From positions 105,463,001 to 105,527,000 of the forward strand of contig JAEOAD010000001.1 of NCBI GenBank assembly GCA_036365145.1: 64,000 bases of DNA, in the 5' to 3' direction. Origin of the DNA: Orientallactaga sibirica. Taxonomy: Eukaryota > Chordata > Mammalia > Rodentia > Dipodidae. Positions 41,144 to 52,639 of this stretch are shown piece after piece. Position 1 is the stretch's first letter. The number at the start of each line of letters is the position of its first letter. Under the pieces are notes generated by a model. It did not search any database, was not told where the DNA came from, and was given only the letters and a program-made list of their open reading frames with translations. A program made the position numbers and the translations under genes.

Positions 41144-42539
41144 TTCTGGTAGTATTAGGGGCCAGGAGATGACCCCAGCTCTAAGGGCATATATAAGTAC
41201 TGTGACCTTGTGACCTGGGATATCCGTGTTGGGCAGATCAGGGCTTGGGGCTTTAATTTATGGATTCCAAACCCAAGCAGCTACAATAACCAAGAACTAC
41301 TGGGCTCTAACTGATCTGACCCAGTGGGTACCAAGAAGGTCTACCTAGGGGTGTGAGGGACCTTGAATAATCAAACATTTTGTAATTATCATTTGTTCTG
41401 GGCACCTTGATCCTTCATTCAGTGCCCCCTGCATTCTCTTCTGCTCCATTTCTTGTCTGGACCAGCACCCCCCCACACACACACCCCATGCTCTCCACAA
41501 GCACACAAAAAGGAGTGATTGGCCTCAAAAAGACAGAGCTGACTGGCATATTAAATGATGACACTTTGTAACTGGCTGGTCAGGGCTTCAACAATCGGCT
41601 TGCCAATGAGCTCTGCACTTCTTCCCCCAGGCAAATGTCACACTGAAACTAAACAGGATCTTTTTTTTCATCCTACATGCTGTTTTCTATGCCACATATT
41701 ATTTTAAAGTTGAAAAATAGGCTAACTCTTTAAAATGCACAGAGCCCGCTGTACTTTTACAGTGCATTCATTTTGGAGCAGAGACAAGCTGGGAAGGGCT
41801 GTGGGCAGAACATGACCAGTGGTGTTGGTGAGGGTTCTGCCAACATCTGGATTGTCACTGTCTTGAATGAATGAATGAATGAATGAATGAATGAAACGAG
41901 GTAAAAAATTGAAATTGTTAAAGATTGAAAGAAGGATGGGTAGGGAGTTAAGATTCTCCTCTGGTCCACCTCGTTAGAATTGTGATTTGTCATAAGTGCC
42001 ATGCTTCTCTTTATTGACCAGGGTGAATAAATATGCCTTACCTTTGTGTTGATGTAAGTCAGCACTGGTATTTGGAAAATGAGGTCTATTCTTGTTAATT
42101 TCTCTTGTACCAAGCAAAGGTTCAGTGTCCTGACTTTCACATTGTTCTGCTTCCTTGGAAAAGCCCTTTCCAATAGATTTGGCTAATCTGAGCCACTTGC
42201 CTTAGGTCAAGGTAACCTCGTGGCTGCTCAGGAGTAGAGCTTGGGCAATGCGAAGCTAAATGGAGTCTTTTCCAGAACACGAGGTATGGCCTGGCTAAGT
42301 GTCAAAGCTGCTGGTTGATTTTAGCTCAGTGGGTTAGAACTTCCCCACCATGGCTCAGAGTTTCTTAATGAAAAAAACAGCAATTTTTAGAATAAGATTT
42401 TGAGCCTGAAAGGAGGGAGGAGGCCTTAGTAGAGGGGGCCCTTGTGGTTTAGGCAAGACAGTGCATTTGGTTTGAGACGTGGCAGCCACCATGAGGGGAA
42501 GGATGAGGCACATGGTTCTTGTCTTCCATCCCAGAGGCA
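41144..42539. other. Single-copy-like sequence; (AATG)n at 41866-41896
   Basis: No gene or major repeat recognised; a clean tetranucleotide AATG run of about eight copies lies in the middle. Confidence 0.5.
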
Positions 42540-42660
42540 TAGCTCTGTTATCTGATCTTCCCTTCTTCTTAACTTGAGAAAGTTACTTATATTTGTTGTT
42601 CTGAGCTTCAACATTCTCGTCTGTAGAATAAAACAGTTAGTGTAGATGCCCTGGGATGCC
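42540..42660 (+). mobile_element. MIR relic
   Basis: 'cttgagaaagttacttatat' and 'tcaacattctcgtctgtaga' follow the MIR core (cttgggcaagttacttaacc ... cctcatctgtaa). Confidence 0.65.
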
Positions 42661-42828
42661 CCTTCCTGCCCTAATCCTTCGAATTTCATGATCCACCATA
42701 GCAGGAAGTGAACGATGAGAAGAGAGAATAGAAGCTGAGATTCTCATGAAGCACTCAGAGCTCATCAGTGCATGTCCAGGGCTCTTTGACAAAGGACAAT
42801 TTTACTTCACTCAATTAAGAACATCCTC

Positions 42829-43042
42829 GGGCTGGAGAGATGGACTAATGGTTAAGGCGCTTGCTTGCAAGGCCTGATGGTCCAGGTTCAAATCCTCAGT
42901 ACCCACATAAAGACAGATGTACAAAGTTGCACATGCATCTGGAGCTCCTTCACAGTAGCAGGGGGTACTGGCTTGTGTGTTCACACACTCACACTCTCTC
43001 TCTCTCTCACTGCTTAGAAATAAATAAATAATTTTTTTTAAA
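42829..43042 (+). mobile_element. tRNA-derived SINE
   Basis: Head 'gggctggagagatggactaa', B box 'ggttcaaatcctc', body with 'gcatctggagctccttcaca', CT run, AAATAAATAA tail. The perfect 12-bp duplication aagaacatcctc flanks it (42817-42828, 43043-43054). Confidence 0.93.
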
Positions 43043-43054
43043 AAGAACATCCTC

Positions 43055-43377
43055 ATGGGCCTGGGATTCTAAAGCCAGGAGAGACCAGGCCTGCAGGAGT
43101 CTAGGGACAAGCATCTGCAAGTGTCCATCCAATGTCAAAGCTGTCTGACTTGGGCTTCACAGCCAGTGGCCACCATTAACCAGTTGTCAGTGTTGATGAC
43201 TGGTGGCAGCAGGCCTGGGAGGTAACTTGTAAGAAAGACCTGGGGCAGTGAAATCCTCCCTGTGGGTTAAAGGCAGTGCCAGCATTCTCCACTGTAGTGA
43301 GTACCACAGTTCTCCCTCATGCACAAGGCTGAGAGGCAGGATGGTCTGTGCATCTGGCCTTAGTCCTACCTCTTTGC
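43055..43377. other. No feature identified
   Basis: Single-copy-like; no gene or repeat recognised. Confidence 0.4.
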
Positions 43378-43645
43378 GTGTGCATGCATGTCCATGTGTG
43401 TGAGCATGGGTGTGCATGCTTCATGGCAAGTACGTGGAGGCCAGGGAACAAGCTCAGATGTCAGCTCTCTCCTTTTACCTTGTATGGGTCAGGGTCCCCC
43501 AGGCCTGCGAGCTTCTAGGGGATTCTTTTGTCTCTGAATCACTTCTTGTTGTAGGTGTGCTAAAATTACAGACACCTGTTCCAGAGACTGGCTTGACGTG
43601 GATGCTGACGAGCTGCGCTCAGGAACACCTGTGAGTCATCTCACT
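43378..43645 (-). mobile_element. Old B4-like SINE, minus strand
   Basis: GT-rich left end, 'gtggaggccagggaacaagc', 'gtaggtgtgctaaaattaca', and the decayed head 'gtgagtcatctcactagccc'. The order matches antisense B4, as at 2998-3283. Confidence 0.65.
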
Positions 43646-44703
43646 AGCCCCTTCCTTACCTCTTCTGACAACAGGAAAAGGATAACTTACCCCAAGACTT
43701 ACCAATTCTTCTCTCCGAAAATCATTTTCATGCACAACTGCTTAGTTTGCTTTTTCAACGCAAATGTCAGGGCAGGACTGGATTCTGCCCTCCCTGCCCC
43801 GGGGGAGTTAATTACTGTGGACAGAGGTCAGGGCACTTTCCTGAGATTCTAAAATTTCTCCTGGGTAAAATGAGAGAAATGAACCAAATTGGTTGTTTTT
43901 TATTTTTACAAGATGACCTGCTACTCCGGCCCCCATAAGTCCCTCCTGGAACTCTAATGCATACATATATCATCAAGCTTATTGCACACTGGTATGTGTT
44001 TGTGTATGTGGGGGGCAGTGTTGCTCTCTTTCTACCTCCTCGGCCTCATCGTACATTCACATCTCTCCAGAGCCTCAAGCTCACCCAAGTCTAAACAGTG
44101 GTCACAGTCCCTCCTGACTGGTCTCCAGTCCCCATGTGCCTGAGTTTCTGAGGCAAGCAGAGTTCCAGGGGCAGCAGGTACCATCTGACCAATATGGGGG
44201 TGCTACAGTAGCCATGGGCCTGGTTGGGTATTTTTCTTTGTAGTCTTCAGTTATTGGCTGACAAAGGAAGATTTCTGCCTTAATCCTAGCTAAGCACATC
44301 CTGGCCATTCTGGCTGGAAAAGTAATAGTGTCCCCCTTCCTGATGTGCGGAGAAGGGTGAGACCCTGATGGGAGTATCTCTTTGCTCTCGAGGTCTTTGT
44401 CTTCTCCAGGGCGAAGAGGTGGAAAGGGGGAGCCGGCCAGTGCCTGGGTCTCGATCTTCTGAAATCCTCTGTGCTAAGGAAGGCTGTTCCTTGTTTTGAA
44501 AGACCAGGACATTGCTGCTACCCTAATTCAGTTGGAGAGAATCTAGAAGAAGTTACCCTCCATGGTGTGAACAGTCCAAATCCATGCCCCCTCCCCACCC
44601 AGGAAGGCTAGTGGCAGTGAGAGGTGAGCAGGCCTGTGCAAAATGTGAGGTTCCCCATGACTCCTGCCTAATGAGAGTGGCACCAGCCTGTCGTCACTTG
44701 CAC
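43646..44703. other. Single-copy-like sequence, no gene seen
   Basis: No repeat recognised. Short frames at 43598-43938 (+) and 44102-44308 (-) match nothing known. Confidence 0.4.
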
Positions 44704-44713
44704 AAGATTGGAC

Positions 44714-45279
44714 ACTTAGGGGTATAAAGCCTGCTCATGTCTGGCTAAATGTATATCTTATTCCCACCAAACTGCCCTGAATGCACTACACTTCATGTTC
44801 ATATTCATATATTCATGCTACTCTCACTTCTGGTAGAGAAGCTTCTCTTTTCAGATGGAGATGACCATTGGATGACCCAAAAGGCAACATACTGTGAGAA
44901 GGGACAGAGGAGTGCTCAGCATTGAAACATCTCTATCATACCTCCAAGGCTCAGGGTCCATTGCAGAAGAGGTGGCAGAAAGAATGTAAGAGCCAAAGGA
45001 AGGGTACCACTGCTTATAATGCAACTGTCCAGACAGAAATTGGCTTCAATATTCATGACCTCGTAGTGCCTAGCAATACCTTCATAAGACCCTCATAACA
45101 GGAGAAAAAGATGATGACATCAAATTAAAAGAGAGACTAATGGAGAGAGGGAAGGGGATATGATGGAGAGTGGAGTTGTGAAGGGGAAAGTGGGGGAGGA
45201 GAGGAAAATATCATGGTTTATTGTCTGCAAGTATAGAAGGTGTCAATTAAAAAAAAAGAAAAAAAAAGAGAGAGAAAAA
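44714..45279 (+). mobile_element. 5'-truncated L1 insertion
   Basis: L1 3' UTR from 'cttaggggtataaagcctgc' through 'gagaagcttctcttttcaga', 'agaatgtaagagccaaagga', G-rich tract, A-rich tail. Flanked by aagattggac (44704-44713) and aagattggcc (45280-45289), one difference. Confidence 0.9.
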
Positions 45280-45289
45280 AAGATTGGCC

Positions 45290-45590
45290 CCATCATGAAT
45301 GATGGAGGTGGGCAAAAGAAAGTAAGAGGATCTCAGTGAGTTCAAGGCCACGCTGAGGCTACATAGTAAGGTCCAGGTCAGCACTGGCCAGTATGAACCC
45401 CTACCTTGAAAAACCAAAAAATAAAAATAAAAAAGCCACCCAAATAGAAAAGAGACTAAGTTGGAAGGAAGAAGGGGTTCAGTGGAAGGGGGTGGGGGAT
45501 AGAAAAAAGGGAGGCAGGCAAGAAAGTAATATGAAAAGGGGTTATAATTAAAACACACCATGTACATGGATGAAAACTGTCAATGAAAAA
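45290..45590 (+). mobile_element. Older L1 3' end interrupted by a B1 fragment
   Basis: Starts with 'gcaaaagaaagtaagagg' (L1 box), is interrupted by a 5'-truncated B1 (45330-45435: 'gtgagttcaaggccacgctg', 'ctacatagtaaggtccaggt'), then continues as L1 ('agactaagttggaaggaaga', G-rich tract, 'gaaaactgtcaatgaaaaag'). Confidence 0.75.
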
Positions 45591-45639
45591 GAAAGCCCAG
45601 TAACCCCAGTCTGCAGTGCTGAGCACATCTCAGGAGAGC

Positions 45640-45830
45640 CACAGCAAGTGCTCCGTGGGAGCCTGCACTCGTCTCACTGGATGCAGCAAACATAGGAGAG
45701 GTCGATGCCTCTGGCTCTCCTCGTTTCACAGATGAGGAAACAGCGATCTCCGAAGGCTGAGGAAATAGCCCAGAGTCATACACATTCTAAGAAATGGAGC
45801 CAGGGCTTGAACGTGGCTTTTATAACGCGC
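45640..45830 (+). mobile_element. MIR SINE relic
   Basis: 'tttcacagatgaggaaacag', 'agcccagagtcatacacatt', 'tggagccagggcttgaacg' follow the MIR consensus order closely. Confidence 0.8.
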
Positions 45831-46261
45831 TGGTAATGTCATCTGCTGCCTTCTCTCGTGGACCGCGTTCAAGAACCAAGAAGATGAATCCTTATGGCTT
45901 CCTAGTCTGTGGCATACTGCCCACCAATGCCACCCTGAAGAAAATAATCCCTGTTACCATAGTTGTTCAAGGGCATAAGACCCCGAGTACCTATGTGCAG
46001 GGCACACCAGTCCCTCCCTCAAGTAAAGGTGTTAGATATCTGGGCTGCCGTGTGTCTGTGCATATCATTTGACTTAGAGCTCACAACAGGACTGGGTTTC
46101 TCTATCTCTTTTTACTTGTTGAGGAAAAAAAAATAGAGCGCAGTCAAATTAAGAAATTTACCTTACATCACAGCCTGCAGCAGAAGTATGAAGTCAGCAG
46201 GCTGATTCCATAGCCTGCTTGTGAAACGCTGCTCTGTTGCTTTCTTCTTTTAAGTTATGTT

Positions 46262-46400
46262 ATTATTTCAGAAAGTATCTATGGGATGTTTATTACGTGT
46301 CTAGGACTCTGCTGGCTACAATGATGAGCAAGGGGAAAAAGAATCCGATATGGTTTCTATGCCCTTGGAATTTATATTCTAGAGAGAGGGAGAGAAACCT
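46262..46400 (+). mobile_element. L2-like relic
   Basis: 'tctaggactctgctggctac', 'aatgatgagcaaggggaaaa', 'ggaatttatattctagagag' follow the L2 3' end layout. Confidence 0.6.
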
Positions 46401-47019
46401 CGCTCACAGCTGTGAATACTATACTACACCTGCAGCCCGAGCTCTGGAGGATGGGAGCGTGGAGATCCAAAAGTCTATGGTAGGGGTCTTATCCTAGTTA
46501 TAGAGGTGGGTAAGCTCTTAACAAGTGGGTACCGAGCCAAGCAAGTGAGGGAGGGTCTTTGGTGTTCCCCAAGCCTGGCCTACTTTTCCTCTTTGTGGAA
46601 ACGACAGTGATGCCAGAGTGCGTGGGCAGAGAACTGGGCCACAGAGCCTTTTCATGGTCGATTTGCATGGACCACGCACAAAAGCTCTGCGATCATTTCC
46701 CACTGACCTCCTGAAGGCCAGTGTCTGAGCATGACTCCCCCCCCACCCCCACTTCCCCACCACTGACGACCAAAGCCAAGGCCGATAAGGGCAGCTTGTG
46801 GGGGCAGTATTGAAGAGCTTTTTTAAAAAGGGGACCCCAGGGTTGAGGATGTGGAGCTGAATCCCTCGTATTCAATGCAGAACGCAGTCCCTGTGTGCAT
46901 ATATCTTTACAGACAGACAGATCTATGATAAAGCAAAACCAGCCAGCACTGTCTCTCCTCTGAGCCGCAGACAACTTTTCAGAACACCAAAATCAATGGC
47001 TCTTCCCCCCTCCCCCAAC
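46401..47019. other. No feature identified
   Basis: Single-copy-like; overlapping minus frames (46518-46974) match nothing known. C-run near 46737-46750. Confidence 0.4.
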
Positions 47020-47330
47020 CTGGTATGTTGTATGCAGACAGACATTTTACTGTAACAATTATAATAGCTCAGTTGGAAATTACTGTCTGGCTAGGGAGCT
47101 GGATCCAGCTTCAAATGCAGGTATCAGGGGCAAATTAGCACCAACATCCAGTTTGGGATTTTGTAAAGAGTGCCAGGTTGGGAGAAGAGACGTGTAATTG
47201 TTCCTGCGGCCCCTGGTGAAGGTTAATATTCCAGGCTTTGACTGTGGGCCTCAGGGTCTCCCTCACACCACCCAGTGCTCTCTCCAAAGACCGCCATGCA
47301 CACTGAGGCTCATTATGTTTTCTGTCTTCA
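47020..47330. promoter_or_regulatory. Possible conserved non-coding block
   Basis: Repeat-free with AT-core motifs ('caattataatagctcag', 'caaattagcaccaac', 'gtgtaattgttcc', 'ggttaatattcc') spaced in otherwise balanced sequence. Suggestive of an enhancer only. Confidence 0.25.
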
Positions 47331-48767
47331 TAGAGTTTCTCCCAGAACACCCATTCTGTCTCCAACTGCAGTGGAGAAGAAGGACCAGCCACCCTGGGGC
47401 CCCAGAGTGTCTTTCTTATCCAGAGGGAGGCTTCGGCCTTTACTCGTGGGTCTCTGGGACACAATGACCAAAGACTCCTGTGTGTAGGGAACCTGTCTGT
47501 TCAGGTTAATTACACAGAGGACAAGGCGCTGGGGCCTCTTCTCAGGGTTGGTTGGCAAACTCGACTAGACTCAAAATGAACCTCTTTGATTCCATCTGCA
47601 AAATTAGATCAGATTTGATAAAGTAAAGATGTACCCTTTGAAGTATTCCCTATCAACATAAGTGCTAAGAACACTTGAGTGAAGGAATTTGAGCAGTTTT
47701 GAAAGCGGCAGCCCCAGAACTTCAATGAGGATTGCAGCTAAGGGCATGCCCAGAAGGCACGGGACTAACTGCGTCTATCCTGCGGGCAATAAGCAATCGC
47801 TAAAGATTCTCAACTTCTCAAAGTTCAGAGTTCAACATAGAAAAACTTTGTTGAAGTTATGATAGGCTGGGCTCTGTGGTTTGCATTCTGTTTTTTGAGG
47901 CTCTCCAGAGTTCAGGCAGTTTTTCTGGTTTTGTTCCGTGTCTCTGCACAGCGGGAATGAGGCCATTCCTTTCTTTTCAGTTTCCACAGCCAGGATTGAA
48001 TTAAACCCTCTCCTGCTTTCCTGGGGTGTGGTCCCTCCCCGCGCTATAGGGCAGGACATCAGCAGGTGAAAAGTGTCTGTTTATCCAAATGAAAGGCAAG
48101 TGATCTGTGTCAACGCCCCAGCACTGTCACGGTCTAGCTGTGTGTCCTTGATGGGGTCTTTAGACTGGCCAAGTTTCCACCTTCTCCATCTCCCCTAGGT
48201 TACACTATGGCTCCCAGTCTCCAAGTCCCTTCAATGTGACAATAATCCCTGCCTGGAAACTGAGCTGTCCCTAAGTCCCACTGGTGCCCCCCCCCCGCCC
48301 ACTTTGTACACCAGAGCCGATGCCAGCAGCTGGAGAGAAGATGCTAAATGAGCCACCGTGTGAGCTCCACAGGGTCTAGCAGGGTGCAGAGGGCACCAGA
48401 TGAGAGCTTGAGTAGAAAGTGCCAAGCATGGCAGGGGGTGCACCTATGAAGTGCTATGGGGATCCCGAACAGGGAGCAATTAAATCTGCCAGGGGGAAGC
48501 CCAGCAAAGGTACAGGGGTGAGAGGAGCGGGTCTGATGTGAGGAGCCAATGAAGAAGAAAGCGCTGTGTGGTTTGTGCAGTTATGAAAGGTGAGCTCTTA
48601 TTCTGATATCAGGGAGTGCAGGACAGCTTGTCATTGGATTCTTTCCTCTGAGCGTAGGATGGATTGCTGGTAACTTGGGGAGCTCTTGAGCTTCAAAAGA
48701 ACAAAGGGCCACAGTGAGGGTTTGAATCCGCTAATCAATGCTAAGGGGAAACACTCTATTAAAAAAT
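47331..48767. other. Single-copy-like sequence with a possible MIR relic
   Basis: No gene seen. 'cggtctagctgtgtgtcctt' at 48130-48149 resembles a MIR core. C-run at 48290-48297. Confidence 0.45.
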
Positions 48768-48773
48768 ATTAAA

Positions 48774-48992
48774 GGGGCTGGAGAGGTGGCTTAGTGGTTA
48801 AGGCCCTTGCCTGTGGTGCTTAAGGACCCAGGTTCGATTCTCCAGATCCCACGTAAGCCAGGTGCACAAAGGTGAGGCAAGCACAAGGTTGTACATGCCC
48901 ACTAGGTGGCACAAACGTCTGGAGTTTGATTGCAGTGGCTGAGGCCCTGGTGCACCAATTCTCTCTCTCTCTCTTAAATAAAAAAAAAAATT
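48774..48992 (+). mobile_element. tRNA-derived SINE, first of a tandem pair
   Basis: Head 'ggggctggagaggtggctta', body with an extra segment 'aggttgtacatgcccactag', 'tctggagtttgattgcagtg', CT run, A-rich tail. Followed within a few bases by a second SINE in the same orientation. Confidence 0.88.
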
Positions 48993-48999
48993 AAATCTT

Positions 49000-49148
49000 G
49001 GGGCTAGAGAGATGGCTCAGCAGTTAAGGCGCTTGCCTGCAAAGCCAAAGGACCTAGGTTCAACTCCTCAGTACCCACATAAGCCAGATGCACAAGGGGG
49101 CTCACACATCTGGAGTTTGTTAGCAGTGGCTGGAGGCCCTGGCATGCC

Positions 49149-49183
<35 letters not shown>

Positions 49184-49241
49184 CTGCCTATGTCTCTCTC
49201 TCTCTCTCAAATAAAGAAAATTAAAAAATAAATAAAAAACC
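49000..49241 (+). mobile_element. tRNA-derived SINE, second of a tandem pair
   Basis: Head 'ggggctagagagatggctca', body 'tctggagtttgttagcagtg', long CT run, AAATAAAG tail. Similar flanks attaaatcttg (48990-49000 region) and attaaagcttg (49242-49252 region) suggest a duplication of about 11 bp. Confidence 0.9.
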
Positions 49242-49252
49242 ATTAAAGCTTG

Positions 49253-49650
49253 TGCAAAGACCAGTGGGAGGGACCTATGACAGATATCCTGCTAACTGGA
49301 TAGCTTAGGGACCACAGTGGGTCCTAGGATGATGTCTCTCTGAATTTTTAGCTGTCTCAAGGGAAGCTGGGGATGCAGATGTTGGCTCCAACCACTGGGA
49401 AATCCAGGAGGGTCCACTAAGTAGACTGGTATTCCCCCAGTACTTTGTTGAATGAGAGCAGTAAGAGTGGGCATGCTTGCTGTGTTACTGGTTTGGGAAG
49501 AGGAGCACTGGGTCCTTTCAGTATTAAGCATGATATTAGGGGTTAGATTATGATCAAAGTGTATTATATGCACCCCAAAATGTCACTAGTCTGTATAATT
49601 AATATGCACTAATAAAAATATTTTTAAAATGCATGATATTGAGGCAAGAG
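49253..49650. other. No feature identified
   Basis: Single-copy-like; no gene or repeat recognised. Confidence 0.4.
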
Positions 49651-49654
49651 AGAG

Positions 49655-49940
49655 AGAGTGCCATTGGTAAAGTAAGGACCTGAGTTTAACCCCCAGGATC
49701 CACATAAAAATGCTGGGCATGATGGCATGCACTTGAAATCCCAGAGCTGGGCAGGTGGAGAGAGAAGGGTCACTGCTTAGCCAGTCTAGCCTAACTGGCA
49801 AGCTCCAGGCCAGTGCATTGTGGCAGGGGGGTGATGGTCCTAGCTTAAAACAAACAAGCAAACAACAGTGGGAAGAGCTCCTGGGGAACATCTAAAGCTG
49901 TCCTTTGTCCTCCACATGCACATCTATGTGTACCTACACA
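49655..49940 (+). mobile_element. B4 SINE
   Basis: 'taaggacctgagtttaaccc', 'ctgggcatgatggcatgcac', 'agccagtctagcctaactgg', 'caagctccaggccagtgcat', 'ctttgtcctccacatgcaca' follow B4 in order. Confidence 0.85.
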
Positions 49941-49989
49941 ACTGTAAACATGAATGCCCAGTCATACACATCTGCATTTTAAGAAAAGC

Positions 49990-50365
49990 ATAAGGAACCT
50001 AGGGAGATGGCTTAGCCAGTAAAGTGCTTGCTATGAAGTCTTGAGGACCTGAATTTGGATCTACAGAACCTCTGTTAAATCAACACCTGGATGTGGTGGT
50101 GTTTGTTTATAATCGCAGCACTGGGGATCCTCGGGGAAACCTAGCTAGCTAAGCTAAGCTAGTCTACCTGAATCACTGAGCTCTGGATTCAAGTGTGAGA
50201 TCCTGCCTCAGGTAAATAAGGTAGAGAATGATTGAAGAAGACACCTGATGATAATCTCTGGCCTCCACATGTACATATACATACATACATTCACATACAC
50301 ATGTGCCCACATACATGCAAGTCTATATACATGTGTACACATGCCACACACACATACACATGCAA
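49990..50365 (+). mobile_element. B4 SINE with (CATA)-rich tail
   Basis: Head 'agggagatggcttagccagt', 'gcttgctatgaagtcttgag', B1-like middle, 'gtgagatcctgcctcaggta', 'atctctggcctccacatgta' and a CATACA-rich end. A second B4 directly after the previous one, same orientation. Confidence 0.85.
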
Positions 50366-50740
50366 AAACTAAAAGCATAATGTTGGCTGAAGATGTTGGT
50401 AGGTATTCTGTGAAGTTAAGGGAGTTCCCCGCTATTTCCAGTTTGCAGAGAAAGTTCGTTGTGATTGGGTATTAATTTTGTTCTTACTTTTTTTCTGCAT
50501 CGGTTGTTCTGATTGTTTTGTTTTTCTTTGTCAAGTCTATTGCTATGGTGTTGATTGACATTTGAGAGTTGAACCAGCCTTGCATACTGGAATCAATCCC
50601 ATTTAGCCATGCTATGTAAGTGTTTTTTTACGCTGCTGAATTTGATTTGCTGATACTTTTTGTGCCTGAGATTTACTAGTTTGCAGTTTTCTCTGTGCTA
50701 ACTTTATCTGGTTTTGGTATCAGGGCAGAACTAACTTATA
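50366..50740. other. No gene; possible old L1M-type sequence
   Basis: Sequence such as 'ctatggtgttgattgacatt' and 'tggttttggtatcagggcag' resembles antisense L1 ORF2 (RT region) of old L1s. No intact frame. Confidence 0.4.
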
Positions 50741-50753
50741 AAAAGAATTGGTG

Positions 50754-50918
50754 CCGGGCGTGATGGCATGAGCCTTTAATCCAAGCACTCAGGAGGCAGA
50801 GTTAGGAGGATCACCATGAGTTGGAGGTCACCCTGAGACTACATAGTGAATTCCAGGTCAGTCTGAGCTAGAGTGAGACCCTACCTTAGAAAACAAAACA
50901 AAACAAAACAAAAAAAAT
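50754..50918 (+). mobile_element. B1 SINE, 5' part of a B1-L1 fusion
   Basis: Full-length B1 from 'ccgggcgtgatggcatgagc' to 'gagtgagaccctaccttaga', then a (CAAAA)n tail. Its left flank agaattggtg (50744-50753) is repeated only after the adjoining L1 (52139-52148). Confidence 0.92.
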
Positions 50919-52138
50919 GGTATTGCACATATGTAAGTAGAAGAACAGATTACAGGGAGGGGAATGGCCTAAGTGAGGCCATGGGAAGTAATGTATAAAA
51001 GAAGGGCAGGGGAGGGTCAATCTAAATTCAAGATATTGTGAATAAGACTTATGTAAACCTACTTTTTTGAATAATGGCACATCTAGAAGCTGTAGACTGT
51101 TACTAGAAAATTTTCAGTGCCTGGGATGGGATACCTTCCAGTGAGTTGTTGGCCAAGGAAGTCCCAGTAGCCTCCAAAACATTAAAGGCTTTTGCCAGAG
51201 CCCTTGGTTTTCCTTGAGAAACAGACAGTAAGACCCTATTGCTGAAGACATCTCTTGCCTGAGAGGCAAGGTCACTGAGAAAGCAAGCTGGTGCTAAGCA
51301 GAAAACCTTCTCCCTGTAGACCAGCCAACTGAAAGTTGGAAAAAGCTGCACTGCATGCAGCCATATGGGAGGCAGAAGTCATCAGCAGTGAAAACAGTGG
51401 ACACTGAATATTCAAGTTTGGCCATACAGGCCCAATGACTGAACGGGTGCAATAGTGGCATGTCTACTCTTGGGGTAACCAACTGCTCCATATTTGGACT
51501 GAAGGCCCTCTCTATGGGAGGGAATACATACCTGGTACTGAAAAACCTAAGCAAAAGTCTATGGCAGGTGAGGTCATAAGCCTTAGGGGTATAAAACCTG
51601 CTCTTGTCTGACTAAATGTATATATTATTCCCACCAAACTGCCCTGGGGGCACTACACTTAATGTTCATGTCCACATATTAATGCTACTCTCACTTCTGG
51701 TTAGAGAAGCTTCTCTTTTCAGATGGCGATGACCACTGGGATGACCCAAAAGGCAACATAGTGCTGAGAAGAAGGGATAGAGGAGTGCCCAGCACTGAAA
51801 CACCTCTGTCACACCCTCCAAGGCTCAGGCACCATTGCAGAAGAGGGGGCGGATAGAATGGAAGAGCCAAAGGAGGGTATGACTTCTACAATGCAACTGC
51901 CCAGACAGAAATTGGCCTCGATATCCATGACCTTGCAGTGCCTAGCAATACCTTTGCAAGACCCTCAAAATAGAAGAAAAAGATGATGACATCAAATTAA
52001 AAGAAAGACTAATGGAGAGAGAGAGTGGATATGATGGAGATTAGTGTTCTAAAGTGGAATGGGGGGAGGGGAGGGAAATATCATATGTTTTTTGTATGTA
52101 AGTATAGAAGGTATCAATAAAAAAAAAAGAAAAAACCC
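50919..52138 (+). mobile_element. 5'-truncated L1 3' UTR, 3' part of a B1-L1 fusion
   Basis: About 1.2 kb of L1 3' UTR, longer on its left than the copy at 7463. The part after 51230 aligns with 7463-8351 almost base for base ('attgctgaagacatctcttg', 'ggggtaaccaactgctcc', 'gatgatgacatcaaattaaa', G-rich tract, A-tail). It starts directly after the A-rich tail of a complete B1. Confidence 0.9.
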
Positions 52139-52148
52139 AGAATTGGTG

Positions 52149-52635
52149 ATATTTGTTTTTTATTTTCTAAAAAGATTTCTGAACAGATTCTCTTTTTAAG
52201 GAAAGCTTGATAATATTTAGTTAATCTACACCAACCTGGAAATACCAATTTGGTTATGGCAGGGAAAATGGCCCAGTACCTGCAAGTCCCGCTCCTTTTG
52301 TAGCCCTATCTTAACATTGCTTTTGCTTTTGAATTTGTACACTTCCCTTTACAAGCCATCACTGTCTTTAGTCTTTTTCTTGCACACCTCCTTGCCATTA
52401 TGAGTTCTCCTTCATGTGTTTTCCACTCAGCACATCTGGAGTATCAGACATCTGGCTGGATGCATGGCACCCAATGTAGTCTGCCTGCCTCCCTCCCTTT
52501 CTCTGCATTTTCGTCTCTTTTCCCTCACCACAGGATTGGAGTTGAGATTAGCCATGAAACCACCTGTGGCCCACACTCTGCATTCCCTTCCTTTCCACTC
52601 TTCTTCTTCCTCCTCTTCCATAGCAGCTTGTTGAC
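52149..52635. other. No feature identified
   Basis: Single-copy-like sequence; short overlapping frames on both strands without recognised similarity. Confidence 0.4.
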
Positions 52636-52639
52636 ATAA

